This document shows, in pieces, positions 25,200 to 34,400 of a stretch of 64,000 bases of DNA. The stretch spans positions 114,772 to 178,771 of the forward strand of contig DKUU01000012.1 of NCBI GenBank assembly GCA_002490835.1, in the 5' to 3' direction. This DNA comes from Lachnospiraceae bacterium UBA7196 (GTDB lineage Bacteria; Bacillota; Clostridia; Lachnospirales; Lachnospiraceae). A program made the translations under genes and the position numbers. How positions within the stretch are numbered: position 1 is the stretch's first letter; each line of letters starts with the position of its first letter. A model generated the notes under the pieces. It was not told the origin of the DNA, searched no databases, and was given only the letters and a program-made list of their open reading frames with translations.

Positions 25200-27728
25200 T
25201 TACTTCTGTACGATATTCACCAGCCTGCCCGGCACATAAATCTCTTTCACGATCGTTCCCGTCAGCTTGTCAGCAATCAGCTCTTTCGCTTTTGCGATCA
25301 CCTCGTCCTTCGGGTCGTCCTTGCCGATGTTCAGGGTGGCCCTGTTCTTGCCGTTTACCTGCACCATGATCTCCACCGTGGACTCTACGGTCTTCGCTTC
25401 CTCATATTCCGGCCATGTCGTCTGATAAACTCTGCCCTCGAAACCGACCATCTGCCACAGTTCCTCAGTGATATGCGGCGCAACGGGGTTGAGCATGGTG
25501 AGCAGCGTCTTAAACTCGCCCTTTGTGACCGCATTTTTCTTATAAAACTCATTCACAAGGGTCATCATCGCCGCGATCGCCGTATTATATTTCAGGCTCT
25601 CAAAATCGCCGCTGACTTTCTTGATCGTTTGGTGCATCTTGATTTCCATGTCAGCGGAGTAGTCCATGCCATCCGTCAGGATATCCTGCAGTTTCCACAC
25701 CCTCTCCAGAAATCTGCGGCAGCCCTTTACGCCGTCCTCGCTCCAGCCCGCGCTCAATTCAAAGGCGCCGATGAACATCTCGTATGTGCGCAGGGTATCC
25801 GCGCCGTACTCCGTCACGATATCGTCGGGATTCACCACGTTGCCGAGGGACTTGGACATCTTCACCACCGGATGTTCCGCCATCTCGCCGTACTTTTCTT
25901 TTAAGGCCTCCCTTGCCGCCTTCTCGCTGCCGTGCTCCGCAAGGAGCGCCTCCTGCTCCGCCGTGGGCAGATTCGAGAAGCAATGCGGATTTAAACCAAG
26001 GATCATGCCGTGAGACGTTCTCTTCGCGTAAGGTTCCGGACAGGGCACTACTTTCTCATCATAGAGGAACCTGTGCCAGAAACGGGAATACAACAGATGC
26101 AGAGTCGTATGTTCCATACCGCCATTGTACCAGTCCACAGGCATCCAGTAATCAAGCGCTTCCTTGCTCGCCAGCGCGTTCTCATTCTTCGGGTCCGTGT
26201 AGCGCAGGAAATACCACGAAGAACCCGCCCACTGGGGCATGGTGTCCGTCTCCCGCTTCGCAGGGCCTCCGCAGCAGGGACAGGTTGTATTGACCCAATC
26301 AGTCATTGCTGCCAGAGGCGACTCGCCCGTGTCGGTCGGCATATAACTCTCCACCTCCGGAAGCTCCAGCGGCAAGTCGCTTTCGTCAAGCGGCACGAAA
26401 CCGCATTTCTCACACTCTACAATCGGGATCGGCTCGCCCCAGTAACGCTGTCTGGAAAAGACCCAGTCGCGCAGCTTGAAGTTCGTCTTCGCGCAGCCCA
26501 CGCCCTTCTCCTCCAAAAAGGCGATCATCTTCTCCTTAGCTTCCGCCACCGAAAGCCCGTTGATGAAGTCAGAGTTTACCAGCGTGCCCTCGGCCACATC
26601 GGTGTACACTTCCTCCTGCACATCCTTGCCGCCGGCCACCACCTCGACGATGGGCAGGCCGAACTTCTTCGCAAACTCCCAGTCTCTCTCGTCGTGGGCG
26701 GGCACCGCCATGATCGCGCCCGTGCCGTAACTCATCAGCACATAGTCGGAAATATAGATCGGGATCTCCTTGCCGTTTACCGGATTGACCGCGGACATGC
26801 CTTCAATGCGCACGCCGGTCTTCTCTTTGGCCAGCTCCGCCCGCTCAAAATCGGACTTTCTGGCCGCCTGCTCACGGTATGCGCAAATAGCGTCCCAGTT
26901 TTTCAGCTCATCCTTATATTTATCAATGATCGGATGCTCCGGCGACACCACCATGTAAGTCGCGCCAAACAGGGTATCGCAGCGGGTCGTGTAGACGCGC
27001 AGCTTATCCTCCTTATCCTTGATGGAAAAATCCACCTCCGCACCCATGGACTTACCGATCCAATTCTTCTGGGAGACCTTGACGCGCTCCACATAATCCA
27101 CCGTGTCAAGCCCTTCGATCAGCTTATCCGCATACTCCGTAATCTTTAACATCCACTGGCTCTTTACCTTCCGCACGACTTCGGAGCCGCAGCGCTCGCA
27201 GACACCGTTTACTACTTCCTCGTTGGCAAGTCCTACTTTGCAGGAAGTACACCAGTTGATCGGCATCTCTGACTTATAGGCAAGTCCCGCCTTAAACAGT
27301 TTCAGAAAGATCCACTGCGTCCACTTATAGTAATTGGGGTCTGTGGTATTGACCTCTCTCTCCCAGTCAAAAGAGTAGCCCAGAGAGTGCAACTGGCTCT
27401 TAAAGCGCGCCACATTGTTCTTCGTCACGATCTTCGGGTGGATGTGATTCTTGATCGCGTAGTTCTCGGTAGGCAGACCGAACGCGTCCCAGCCCATAGG
27501 ATAAAGCACGTTATACCCCTGCATCCTTCTCTTTCTCGCCACAATGTCAAGCGCCGTATAGGGACGCGGATGCCCCACATGCAGCCCCTGTCCCGACGGA
27601 TAAGGGAACTCCACTAAGGCGTAATATTTCGGCTTCGAGTAGTCCCCGGAAGTCTGGAACGCTTTCTCATCGTCCCAAATCTTCTGCCACTTTGTCTCCA
27701 CTTCTCTGTGATTGTAAACTTCTGCCAT
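25200..27728 (-). CDS. leuS: Leucyl-tRNA synthetase
   Basis: The 842-residue class I synthetase has the HIGH motif as HVGHPRPYTALD near residue 50 and KMSKS as KMSKSLGNVV near residue 580. The editing (CP1) domain is present (TTRCDTLFGATYMVV and MAVPAHDERDWEF). Zinc-site cysteines are seen in INWCTSCKVGLANEEVVNGV and TTCPCCGGPAKRE. The ATG at 27726-27728 gives the usual MAEVYNHREVETKW start; a longer frame upstream is not conserved. No T-box is visible in the 104 bp up to the Erm gene, unlike the phenylalanine operon here. Confidence 0.95.
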   Translation of the reverse strand: MAEVYNHREVETKWQKIWDDEKAFQTSGDYSKPKYYALVEFPYPSGQGLHVGHPRPYTALDIVARKRRMQGYNVLYPMGWDAFGLPTENYAIKNHIHPKIVTKNNVARFKSQLHSLGYSFDWEREVNTTDPNYYKWTQWIFLKLFKAGLAYKSEMPINWCTSCKVGLANEEVVNGVCERCGSEVVRKVKSQWMLKITEYADKLIEGLDTVDYVERVKVSQKNWIGKSMGAEVDFSIKDKEDKLRVYTTRCDTLFGATYMVVSPEHPIIDKYKDELKNWDAICAYREQAARKSDFERAELAKEKTGVRIEGMSAVNPVNGKEIPIYISDYVLMSYGTGAIMAVPAHDERDWEFAKKFGLPIVEVVAGGKDVQEEVYTDVAEGTLVNSDFINGLSVAEAKEKMIAFLEEKGVGCAKTNFKLRDWVFSRQRYWGEPIPIVECEKCGFVPLDESDLPLELPEVESYMPTDTGESPLAAMTDWVNTTCPCCGGPAKRETDTMPQWAGSSWYFLRYTDPKNENALASKEALDYWMPVDWYNGGMEHTTLHLLYSRFWHRFLYDEKVVPCPEPYAKRTSHGMILGLNPHCFSNLPTAEQEALLAEHGSEKAAREALKEKYGEMAEHPVVKMSKSLGNVVNPDDIVTEYGADTLRTYEMFIGAFELSAGWSEDGVKGCRRFLERVWKLQDILTDGMDYSADMEIKMHQTIKKVSGDFESLKYNTAIAAMMTLVNEFYKKNAVTKGEFKTLLTMLNPVAPHITEELWQMVGFEGRVYQTTWPEYEEAKTVESTVEIMVQVNGKNRATLNIGKDDPKDEVIAKAKELIADKLTGTIVKEIYVPGRLVNIVQK

Positions 27729-27832
27729 GTAATATCCAACCTTTCCCGCCATATTTTCGGCTATATCTTACCGCGATTTCCCGCAGTTCATGCGTAATCT
27801 GCCGCAGTTTCCGCGACTTTTTCATACCCTTC

Positions 27833-28645
27833 TCATTTTATTATACCAGCGGGATTTGTCAAGCCCCGATAGCATCGAAATAAGCAGAGCCACTGAATAT
27901 AAAGCATGACGCCGTCCTCGTGATCCTGATTAAGCCCCGCCTGCCGCAGGGCCGCGGATACCTGTCTTTGGGTGAGCAGACCGCCCTTTCCCGTGATGCC
28001 GTACTTCATGCCCCGCTCGACAAACTTCTGAAATTCCCGATATTCCTTTTTATTCAGGTCAGGGACCGCCTTCTTCTTAAAATGAATGAGAACGGTATCC
28101 ACGGAAGGTTTGGGGTGAAAATCCTCCCTGCGGAAATGATAGACAATCTTCATTTCCCACCCCACCTTAAGTTCCAAAGATTTTACCGTCTCCCGCGGCA
28201 GCCCCATAAACCGCTTGGCGGCTCCCTTTTCCATCACCAGCCAGATATGTCCCGGCGGATTACTTCCCTGTGTCAGCTTTTCCACAATCTGCGTCGTCAG
28301 AAAAAAGGGAATGTTGGCAAACACCTGATAATCACCCTTTATCGGGAGACGATAGTTCATGAAATCTCCCAAGACCAATTCTACATTGGTATACTTTGAC
28401 AGCCGCTTTTTGGCGTTCTCCATCAGCTTACCGTCTATTTCCACAGAACATACCTTTCCTGCCTTTTTGCATAAGGCTTCCGTCAAATGCCCCTTTCCTG
28501 TGCCGATCTCAAGAACCGTATCCTGCTTTTCAAAATCCGCAAGCCGGACGATCCTTTGCAGCAGTTTTGCCTCCGTCAAAAAATTCTGGGAATCCGATAC
28601 CCGTTTTACGTGAGAATCCCCTGCCTGTCTCCTGTCCTTTCGCAT
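27833..28645 (-). CDS. Erm-family 23S rRNA (adenine-N6)-methyltransferase
   Basis: Erm enzymes methylate A2058 of 23S rRNA and give macrolide-lincosamide-streptogramin B resistance. The 270-residue protein shows SQNFLTEAKLLQRIV (motif X), the SAM-binding EIGTGKGHLTEAL at about residues 46-58, the EID motif at 69-71 and the catalytic NIPF at 111-114. GTGKG and NIPF separate it from the housekeeping KsgA, which has GPGxG and N(L/M)PY. Length and C-terminal layout fit Erm. AAGGAGG lies 6 bases ahead of the ATG. A strong promoter and a leader peptide lie upstream. It could instead be a related rRNA methylase of unknown target; neither a replicon nor other resistance genes accompany it, so it may be native to the chromosome. 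Confidence 0.8.
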   Translation of the reverse strand: MRKDRRQAGDSHVKRVSDSQNFLTEAKLLQRIVRLADFEKQDTVLEIGTGKGHLTEALCKKAGKVCSVEIDGKLMENAKKRLSKYTNVELVLGDFMNYRLPIKGDYQVFANIPFFLTTQIVEKLTQGSNPPGHIWLVMEKGAAKRFMGLPRETVKSLELKVGWEMKIVYHFRREDFHPKPSVDTVLIHFKKKAVPDLNKKEYREFQKFVERGMKYGITGKGGLLTQRQVSAALRQAGLNQDHEDGVMLYIQWLCLFRCYRGLTNPAGIIK

Positions 28646-28800
28646 AGCGCGCCTCCTTTTTCATACTGACATTTAGCAAATCGGGCAGAAAAAAAGCAGG
28701 ACAGACCCCGTAAACAGAATCTTCCCGCTACACGCTGCAATCAGACAGACTAAACAGACATGACTTCCTCACATCTGTTTCCAATAGGCAATCCGGCAAC

Positions 28801-28893
28801 TATTATTCGCACGCAAAAAAATCCCATCTACATGAGACACTGTTTTCTGCTTTTTACTGCCCCTGATACCGGGTGCGTGCGCAACGAATAATA
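28801..28893 (-). promoter_or_regulatory. Putative erm attenuator: leader segment pairs with a downstream segment
   Basis: On the transcript the leader-coding stretch at 28874-28893 (TATTATT-CGTTG-CGCACGCA) can pair with TGCGTGCG-AATAATA at 28801-28815, 15 base pairs with one 5-base bulge. Seven T residues sit at 28815-28821 directly behind a short stem TCTCAT-GTAG-ATGGGA (6 bp, one wobble). A ribosome stalled on the leader peptide would cover the first strand. I infer drug-induced attenuation. Confidence 0.5.
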
Positions 28894-28901
28894 ATTCCCA
28901 C
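28854..28901 (-). CDS. Putative erm leader peptide (15 aa)
   Basis: A 15-codon frame reads MGIIIRCARTRYQGQ from a GTG start at 28899-28901 to TAA at 28854-28856, with AAGGCGG 7 bases ahead of the GTG. It contains the R-T-R tripeptide, a basic-X-basic motif like those at which macrolide-bound ribosomes stall in erm leaders of the RLR class. It lies 209 bases upstream of the Erm ATG, inside the transcript of the predicted promoter. Too short for general gene finding, but in the right place with the right features. Confidence 0.55.
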   Translation of the reverse strand: MGIIIRCARTRYQGQ

Positions 28902-28951
28902 GTGAAAGCCGCCTTTCTGATTTTTATTTAAGATATTTTAAGAACATATTT

Positions 28952-28981
28952 ACTATAGCACAGCGTTTGATCTGCTGTCAA
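28952..28981 (-). promoter_or_regulatory. Strong predicted promoter of the Erm gene
   Basis: On the minus strand TTGACA (28976-28981) and TATAGT (28952-28957) are separated by 18 bases. This perfect -35 is the best in the window. It begins 6 bp after the stop codon of the upstream surface protein. Confidence 0.75.
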
Positions 28982-28986
28982 TAATC

Positions 28987-31209
28987 CTAATCTATCCATC
29001 CTTCCACCCGCCAGTCCGCCACGCGGCAAACCCCGTCCTCGTCCCAGACCAGAAAAAACACAGCCTCGCCGACGCCGTGCGCGTTTCCGCCTTCCCCACT
29101 CAAATATTCCCGACACTGCAGAGCGTTTTTCCCCTGATAAGATACGCATTCAAAGCCAAAGAAACCCCTGACATTCGCACCGCCCGCGCGTCCATACTCG
29201 TTTTCTTCGATTTCCCGGCTGTTTCGTCCGTCAAATTCTATGCGTTCGTCCAGATAAGGACAGTATGCCTCGTACCGGTTCACACCGATACATGTTACAG
29301 ATACCCGCAGTCCGACTTCGGAATCTCCCCGCTCCCCGTAATCATTGGGAAGTTCTTCCAGACAGTCTACCCATTCGTTTCCTACATGCCGGAACAGACA
29401 GATATCCCTGCCTCCCGGTCCTCCGTTTCCGCCGTTAAATACTTCAAACAACAGCTCCTGACTGCCGCCGTTGTCAATATCCGCCATCCAGGGAGCGTAC
29501 CAAAAACCACCGCCAAAGGCAAAGTTATCCTCATAATATGCTGCCTCATCCTTCAGCACATAAGCCGGTTCCCCATTGAAATAGAGCCCGATTTCACCGG
29601 GAACAAGCACACGCCCCTCCCCTGCCATCACAACCATGTCCTTCTGTCCGTTTCCGTCCAGATCGGCAATCGCCCAGTCGTTGATCTGCCGCTTTCTTTC
29701 GTCGCATACCACGCCGTTCCACAGGTCGTCTGTAAGCAGTCTGCGGTAAAAACGCTTTAACTGCGCCCTTGCTATGCCCCGCTTTCGTCCCACCGCCAAA
29801 AATTCTTTCTCCTGCTCCCAAATATCCCTTTTCGCCGCATAGTCCGCCTGCGACGCGTTCACCGTAATCTCCAACTCCGTCCCAGCTTTGAGCAGACTCG
29901 CATTTTCCCCGATACGCTCCCGGTTCTGCTCATAAATCTGCTTCGAGAAATGCCCGTCCCCGTAAACCGCCCCCGCAATCTTCCACAGGCTGTCCCCCTC
30001 CTGCACGGTGACGGTGACCGTGTAGCCAAACCGGCTCTCCGTCTCCCATGCAAGGATGGGCCACGCGTAATCGTCAACACAGTACCAGACATCCAGCCCT
30101 GCCTCTTCCGCTCCGTCTAAAAATATCTGTAAGTCTGTTATGTCTTCCCCAGCCGTCAGGCAATTTCGGATTTCTACATTGCTGGACGCACCCTCCGGCA
30201 GGGATACCTTCTCCAACGGAAAATGTTGGGAACGGCCAAGCAGCTCTCCCGTGTAGTCATCTCCTGTCACCTCCGCCCTTGCATAACAGCCTGTCAGACA
30301 AGATCCCCTGCCCGTAATGCCGCCGATATTGTCAGTCCCTGTCACCGCGCCGGTCATATAGCTGTCCCGCACACAGACGGCCACCCCGCCGATGCCTCCC
30401 GCATCGCCGCCTAACTGGTCAAAACCGCCTTCTACCATGGCATATACGGCGCACCCACGGATGTAATAAGCGATTCCCGCGATACCGCCCGCATTCTCGT
30501 AAGCTTTCACCGTACCTGTAAAACTGCAGTTTTCCACAGCGGAAACCGCGCCCGTAATACCGCCTGCCGAGTCAAATCCGACAATCTTCCCCGTCACATG
30601 GCAGTTTTCGATCAGCAAATCTCCCCCGTTCCCCAGACCGCTGGTGATCTCCATGCCGCCCATGACGCCGCCCACATTCAGCCCGCCCGTAATGTCACAG
30701 TCTTTGATATAGAGATTCTTGATCACGGTACGCCCGCTGTCCTGATACTCTGCGCTCTCCTGACCTTCCGGCAGATAAGACCTTGTTCCGAACAGTCCCT
30801 GATCTTCCCCACCGGGTAAATTGATGTACAGTCCCGTCACCACATGATTCCCGCCGTCAAAGGTGCCGTTAAATTCTCTCACACACGTTTCGTCTTCTCC
30901 TTCCTCACACCCGCATCCGATCGGCTCCCAGCCAGTCTCACCCGTACAGTAAGGGGAAAGATCGATATCGCGGGTCAGCCGGTAGGAGGCGTTGTGCGCC
31001 GGCACGTCCGGCTCCACTTCTTTGTTTCCGTTCACCAGCAGTGCAAGCGTCCGCATATCCTGTGCGGACTGGATCAGATAGATATCCCCATCCTTTTCAA
31101 AAACGGAACCCGCCGCATGGGCGCAAAGTTCCGCCTGCCAAAACAGGATCAGAAACAAAGCGATTCCTGCAATGTGTACAAACCTAACCTGTATTAAATC
31201 GTCAGCCAT
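28987..31209 (-). CDS. Secreted GLUG-repeat / LysM / FG-GAP protein (740 aa)
   Basis: The 740-residue protein has an N-terminal hydrophobic signal (residues 10-32), a long region of GLUG-like repeats (SAGGITGAVSAVENCSFTGT, NAGGIAGIAYYIRGC, NIGGITGRGSCLTGC) that should form a beta-helix, then a LysM-type segment (VQEGDSLWKIAGAVYGDGHF) around residue 400 for peptidoglycan binding, and a C-terminal part with DLDGNGQKDMVVMAG and DIDNGGSQELLFEVFNGG, which are FG-GAP/dockerin-like calcium motifs. The architecture suggests a cell-wall-attached surface protein or adhesin. It is divergent from the 1571-residue surface protein. Weak ribosome site. Confidence 0.7.
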   Translation of the reverse strand: MADDLIQVRFVHIAGIALFLILFWQAELCAHAAGSVFEKDGDIYLIQSAQDMRTLALLVNGNKEVEPDVPAHNASYRLTRDIDLSPYCTGETGWEPIGCGCEEGEDETCVREFNGTFDGGNHVVTGLYINLPGGEDQGLFGTRSYLPEGQESAEYQDSGRTVIKNLYIKDCDITGGLNVGGVMGGMEITSGLGNGGDLLIENCHVTGKIVGFDSAGGITGAVSAVENCSFTGTVKAYENAGGIAGIAYYIRGCAVYAMVEGGFDQLGGDAGGIGGVAVCVRDSYMTGAVTGTDNIGGITGRGSCLTGCYARAEVTGDDYTGELLGRSQHFPLEKVSLPEGASSNVEIRNCLTAGEDITDLQIFLDGAEEAGLDVWYCVDDYAWPILAWETESRFGYTVTVTVQEGDSLWKIAGAVYGDGHFSKQIYEQNRERIGENASLLKAGTELEITVNASQADYAAKRDIWEQEKEFLAVGRKRGIARAQLKRFYRRLLTDDLWNGVVCDERKRQINDWAIADLDGNGQKDMVVMAGEGRVLVPGEIGLYFNGEPAYVLKDEAAYYEDNFAFGGGFWYAPWMADIDNGGSQELLFEVFNGGNGGPGGRDICLFRHVGNEWVDCLEELPNDYGERGDSEVGLRVSVTCIGVNRYEAYCPYLDERIEFDGRNSREIEENEYGRAGGANVRGFFGFECVSYQGKNALQCREYLSGEGGNAHGVGEAVFFLVWDEDGVCRVADWRVEGWID

Positions 31210-31371
31210 GTTTTTGCGTTATCCTCATATTATTCAAAATCATCTCCTATGAATTATAACACATGATCCGGCGGCGACAAACAGCCTTTCTTCCCCGCTT
31301 TCCAAATTTTAGTTTGAAAGAACGTTAACTTTTTCTCTAAATTACTCCCTGCTTTATCCACTTAATTTTTA

Positions 31372-31400
31372 TAGAAATCGGCTGCTTATCATGCTATAAT
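31372..31400 (+). promoter_or_regulatory. Predicted promoter of the large surface protein
   Basis: TAGAAA (31372-31377) and a perfect TATAAT (31395-31400) are 17 bases apart; the -35 matches only four of six consensus bases. The gene starts 92 bp downstream. Confidence 0.5.
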
Positions 31401-31491
31401 ATAGCCATTGAAATTTATCCCCACATACAGATTTTAAATGAGGAAAAGGGATTTTGTTTTTCTTTCAGAAAACGATGGGAGGACATCACAA

Positions 31492-34400
31492 ATGAACCGC
31501 TTAAAAAGATTGCTTGCCGTGCTGCTCACCGCCTGTGTCATAGTCGGCGACTGTGGAAGTATGACAGTATTTGCCACGGAGAATGCCATAGCAAACGAAA
31601 GCTCCGTCTCGGAAAATAACCCTGTTTTTAGTGAAGTTACCGGCTCCGAACCCGAAGCCAATGAGGATCACACCACTTCTCCGGAAACAATACCCCAACC
31701 TGATGCAACTGTCACAACAGAAACTGATAAAACAGACACCGAAAGAAATCTTCCCGCCTTACATATCGGTCAGATTCCCGACGGGGAAAAACTCCCCTCT
31801 GCAGATGACGACTTCATTTATGATCTTGCCCTCTCTATCCGGACTGATGAGAAACTGATCCTGTTTACCAATTATGACATAGATGAAATCCCTGATATTA
31901 GGGAAACCGGTTCGCTGGAATGGAGCATTCTCCGCGGTGAAAAGGAGCTCACGCCCGGAAGCGCAAACCTGCTTCATGAGGAAGATGACTGGATCGGTTT
32001 TGAGACTGTGACCGCTTCTCCCCTCTTCTCTCTGGAAGAAATCACGGACGAAGAAAGCGAATATCATCAGATGCTGATGCTTGCTTCCGGAGCGGCTGCC
32101 GATGATGAAACATGCGACTACTATATCCGGGCGGCATATTATACGGAAACCGAAACCGGTAAGTCCGAAACCTTTTATGCGGCGGCCACCCTCCCCTTGA
32201 TCGCACAAAAAGCGACTGATGAAACGCCAGACGGGGAAAATGCGGATGCGGCAGAAACAGAGCAATCGCCGGTATCCGATTCCGAAACCGTCTCGGAAAA
32301 TGATGTGCCAAACGAGAGCTTATCGGAAAACACCACTGGCACGGAAACCGTAGATGAAACACCGCTTGATGAAGGAACTATCACTGATACACCGGAAGAA
32401 ACCGCAAAACAGGAATCTTTCACGGAGGAAGACACTCCGAAAGAGACGTCTGGGGATTCCATCTCCGAAAATTCTACGACCCTTCAGACTGCGGATTCGC
32501 AAGCCGATCAGCCTAAGCCCGACGCTCAGGACCAGCCTCAGGACCCGCCGCAGCTAAAAGACGGTGTCGGCGTACTGACCCTGAATGTGGAAAACATAAC
32601 GCTGCATCCAACCCCTGCAAAAGACGCTAAATTTTCCGTCACTGCGACACTGGAGCCGAAGGATATCGAAGCCCCCGTTATTACGTGGAGCAGCAGCGAT
32701 CCTGAAATTGCCACGGTGACTGCACCGGTTACATCCGTATCTGATAACGATGCGCCGCAGGGCACAGCCGTGACCGGCAAAACCGTAGAAATCACTGCCC
32801 TGAAAGAGGGAACCGCCGTCATCACGGCAGTATACGGCGACAGCAAAGCTTCCGTCCTTGTTACGATTCTCCCCGAAGACAAAGACAACAAAGAAGTTTA
32901 TGATCTCTCCGGTGAGCTGTGGGTAAACGGCTTTGAACAGGAAAGTGACGATCTGGTCTATACAGGCCAGAAGATTACGCAGGATTTTAAAGTGTATCAC
33001 AATGAGACGCTTTTAAAGGAAAAGACCGATTATACCTTAAGCTATAAAAATAATGTGAACGCTGCCACATGGGATTCGACAAAAGCGCCCAGCGTTACCA
33101 TTACTATGAAAGGCCAGTACAGCGGCAGCAGAACCCTGTACTTTACGATCAAGCCCAAAGATATCAGCACGATCGATGCCAATCCCGCCAATGCTGACGA
33201 TCCTACAAGAAAGGATTCTCCCGGTTATGAGCAGGTGGTAAATTACGCCAAAAAGCTAAACATTCCCGTCCCGGTTTTAACTTTTAACAAGAAGAAGCTG
33301 GCCGCTAACAGAGACTTTACCTGTGATTATACTGCACCTGAAGCTCCCTATGAACGCATGCCTGCAAATCCGAAAGACGGAAATGCTTATATCATAGGAT
33401 ACCAATATTCCTACACAGTCCGGGGAAAAGGCAACTATACCGGTTCTCTTTTCATGCGGCTCATTGTCCTGAATAAAGACCAGAATTTCAACACCGCTTC
33501 CGTTACATTGAACGCCAAAAAGTATGCTTATCACGGGACACCTCTTACTAAGGATGATGTAAAGATCGATCAACTGAAAATCGGCAAGACAATACTTGAA
33601 CCGTCCCAGTATGACTATGACGTCGTTAATACCAACGGCCTGTCAGGCGCCTACATCAACGTTTACCCTACCGCTTCCGGAAAAGCGCAGGGCTATCAAG
33701 GCTCTAAGCAGGTCAATCTGAAACTGGAAGCCGACCGGCCCATCAACAAGGCGGCCCTGATCGAGGCAAACTGGCAGACCGCCATACCGTTTTCCCAGAA
33801 AACCCTGAATGAAAAAGGGGGCATGTATCAGGAAAACGATACATTATTGACCTTTACGGATGAAACCGGAAAAACCGACACGCTTGTAAAAGATATCGAC
33901 TATACCCTAAAATACAGCAATGTCAAAAAAGTCGGAAAAGTGACCGTCACCTTTGTCGGAAAAGGCAGGTACAAAGGTTCCCTGAAAAAGACTTATCAGA
34001 TCACAGCCAATACCGAAAAGGATCATTTTACCTATCATTGGAAAAATGTGAAAAAAGGCGCAGACGGAAAGCTTACGATCTCCTATCAAAAAGGCGGTGC
34101 CATACCGGACTTTGTCCTGCGCGATCAGGATCAGAATATCCTCAAACCGAAGACCGATTACAAGGTAACCTATAAAAATAATCAAATACCGAAGGGCGAA
34201 ACGAGCAGTGAAATGACCTGCGAAATCACCGGTGTCGGTAATTATAAGGGCTATCAGGAATCGATCCGGCTTACGGTAACGCCTGCCGATATTGGCAACG
34301 CTACCCTCACCGTTGCAGATAAGCCTCACAGCACATCGAAAAACGCGTGGAAATCTACTGTCACGATCACAGACATAAACGGGAAAAAGCTGGCTGCCGG

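Noticed and set aside
26010..27149. Open frame of 379 codons on the plus strand inside leuS
   Set aside because: It is the complement of a clear leucyl-tRNA synthetase with HIGH and KMSKS; the translation has no protein-like composition and no ribosome site.
27700..27820. Short minus-strand frame starting MKKSRKLRQITHEL between Erm and leuS
   Set aside because: Its ATG has a misplaced ribosome site and the frame runs out of phase into leuS; no support as a gene.
27729..27832. T-box upstream of leuS
   Set aside because: The 104-bp gap has no GGTGGTACCGCG-like segment and is too short for Stem I plus terminator.
27833..28645. KsgA (16S rRNA dimethyladenosine transferase) as an alternative to Erm
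   Set aside because: The SAM motif is EIGTGKG and the catalytic motif NIPF, which are Erm-like; KsgA has GPGxG and NLPY.
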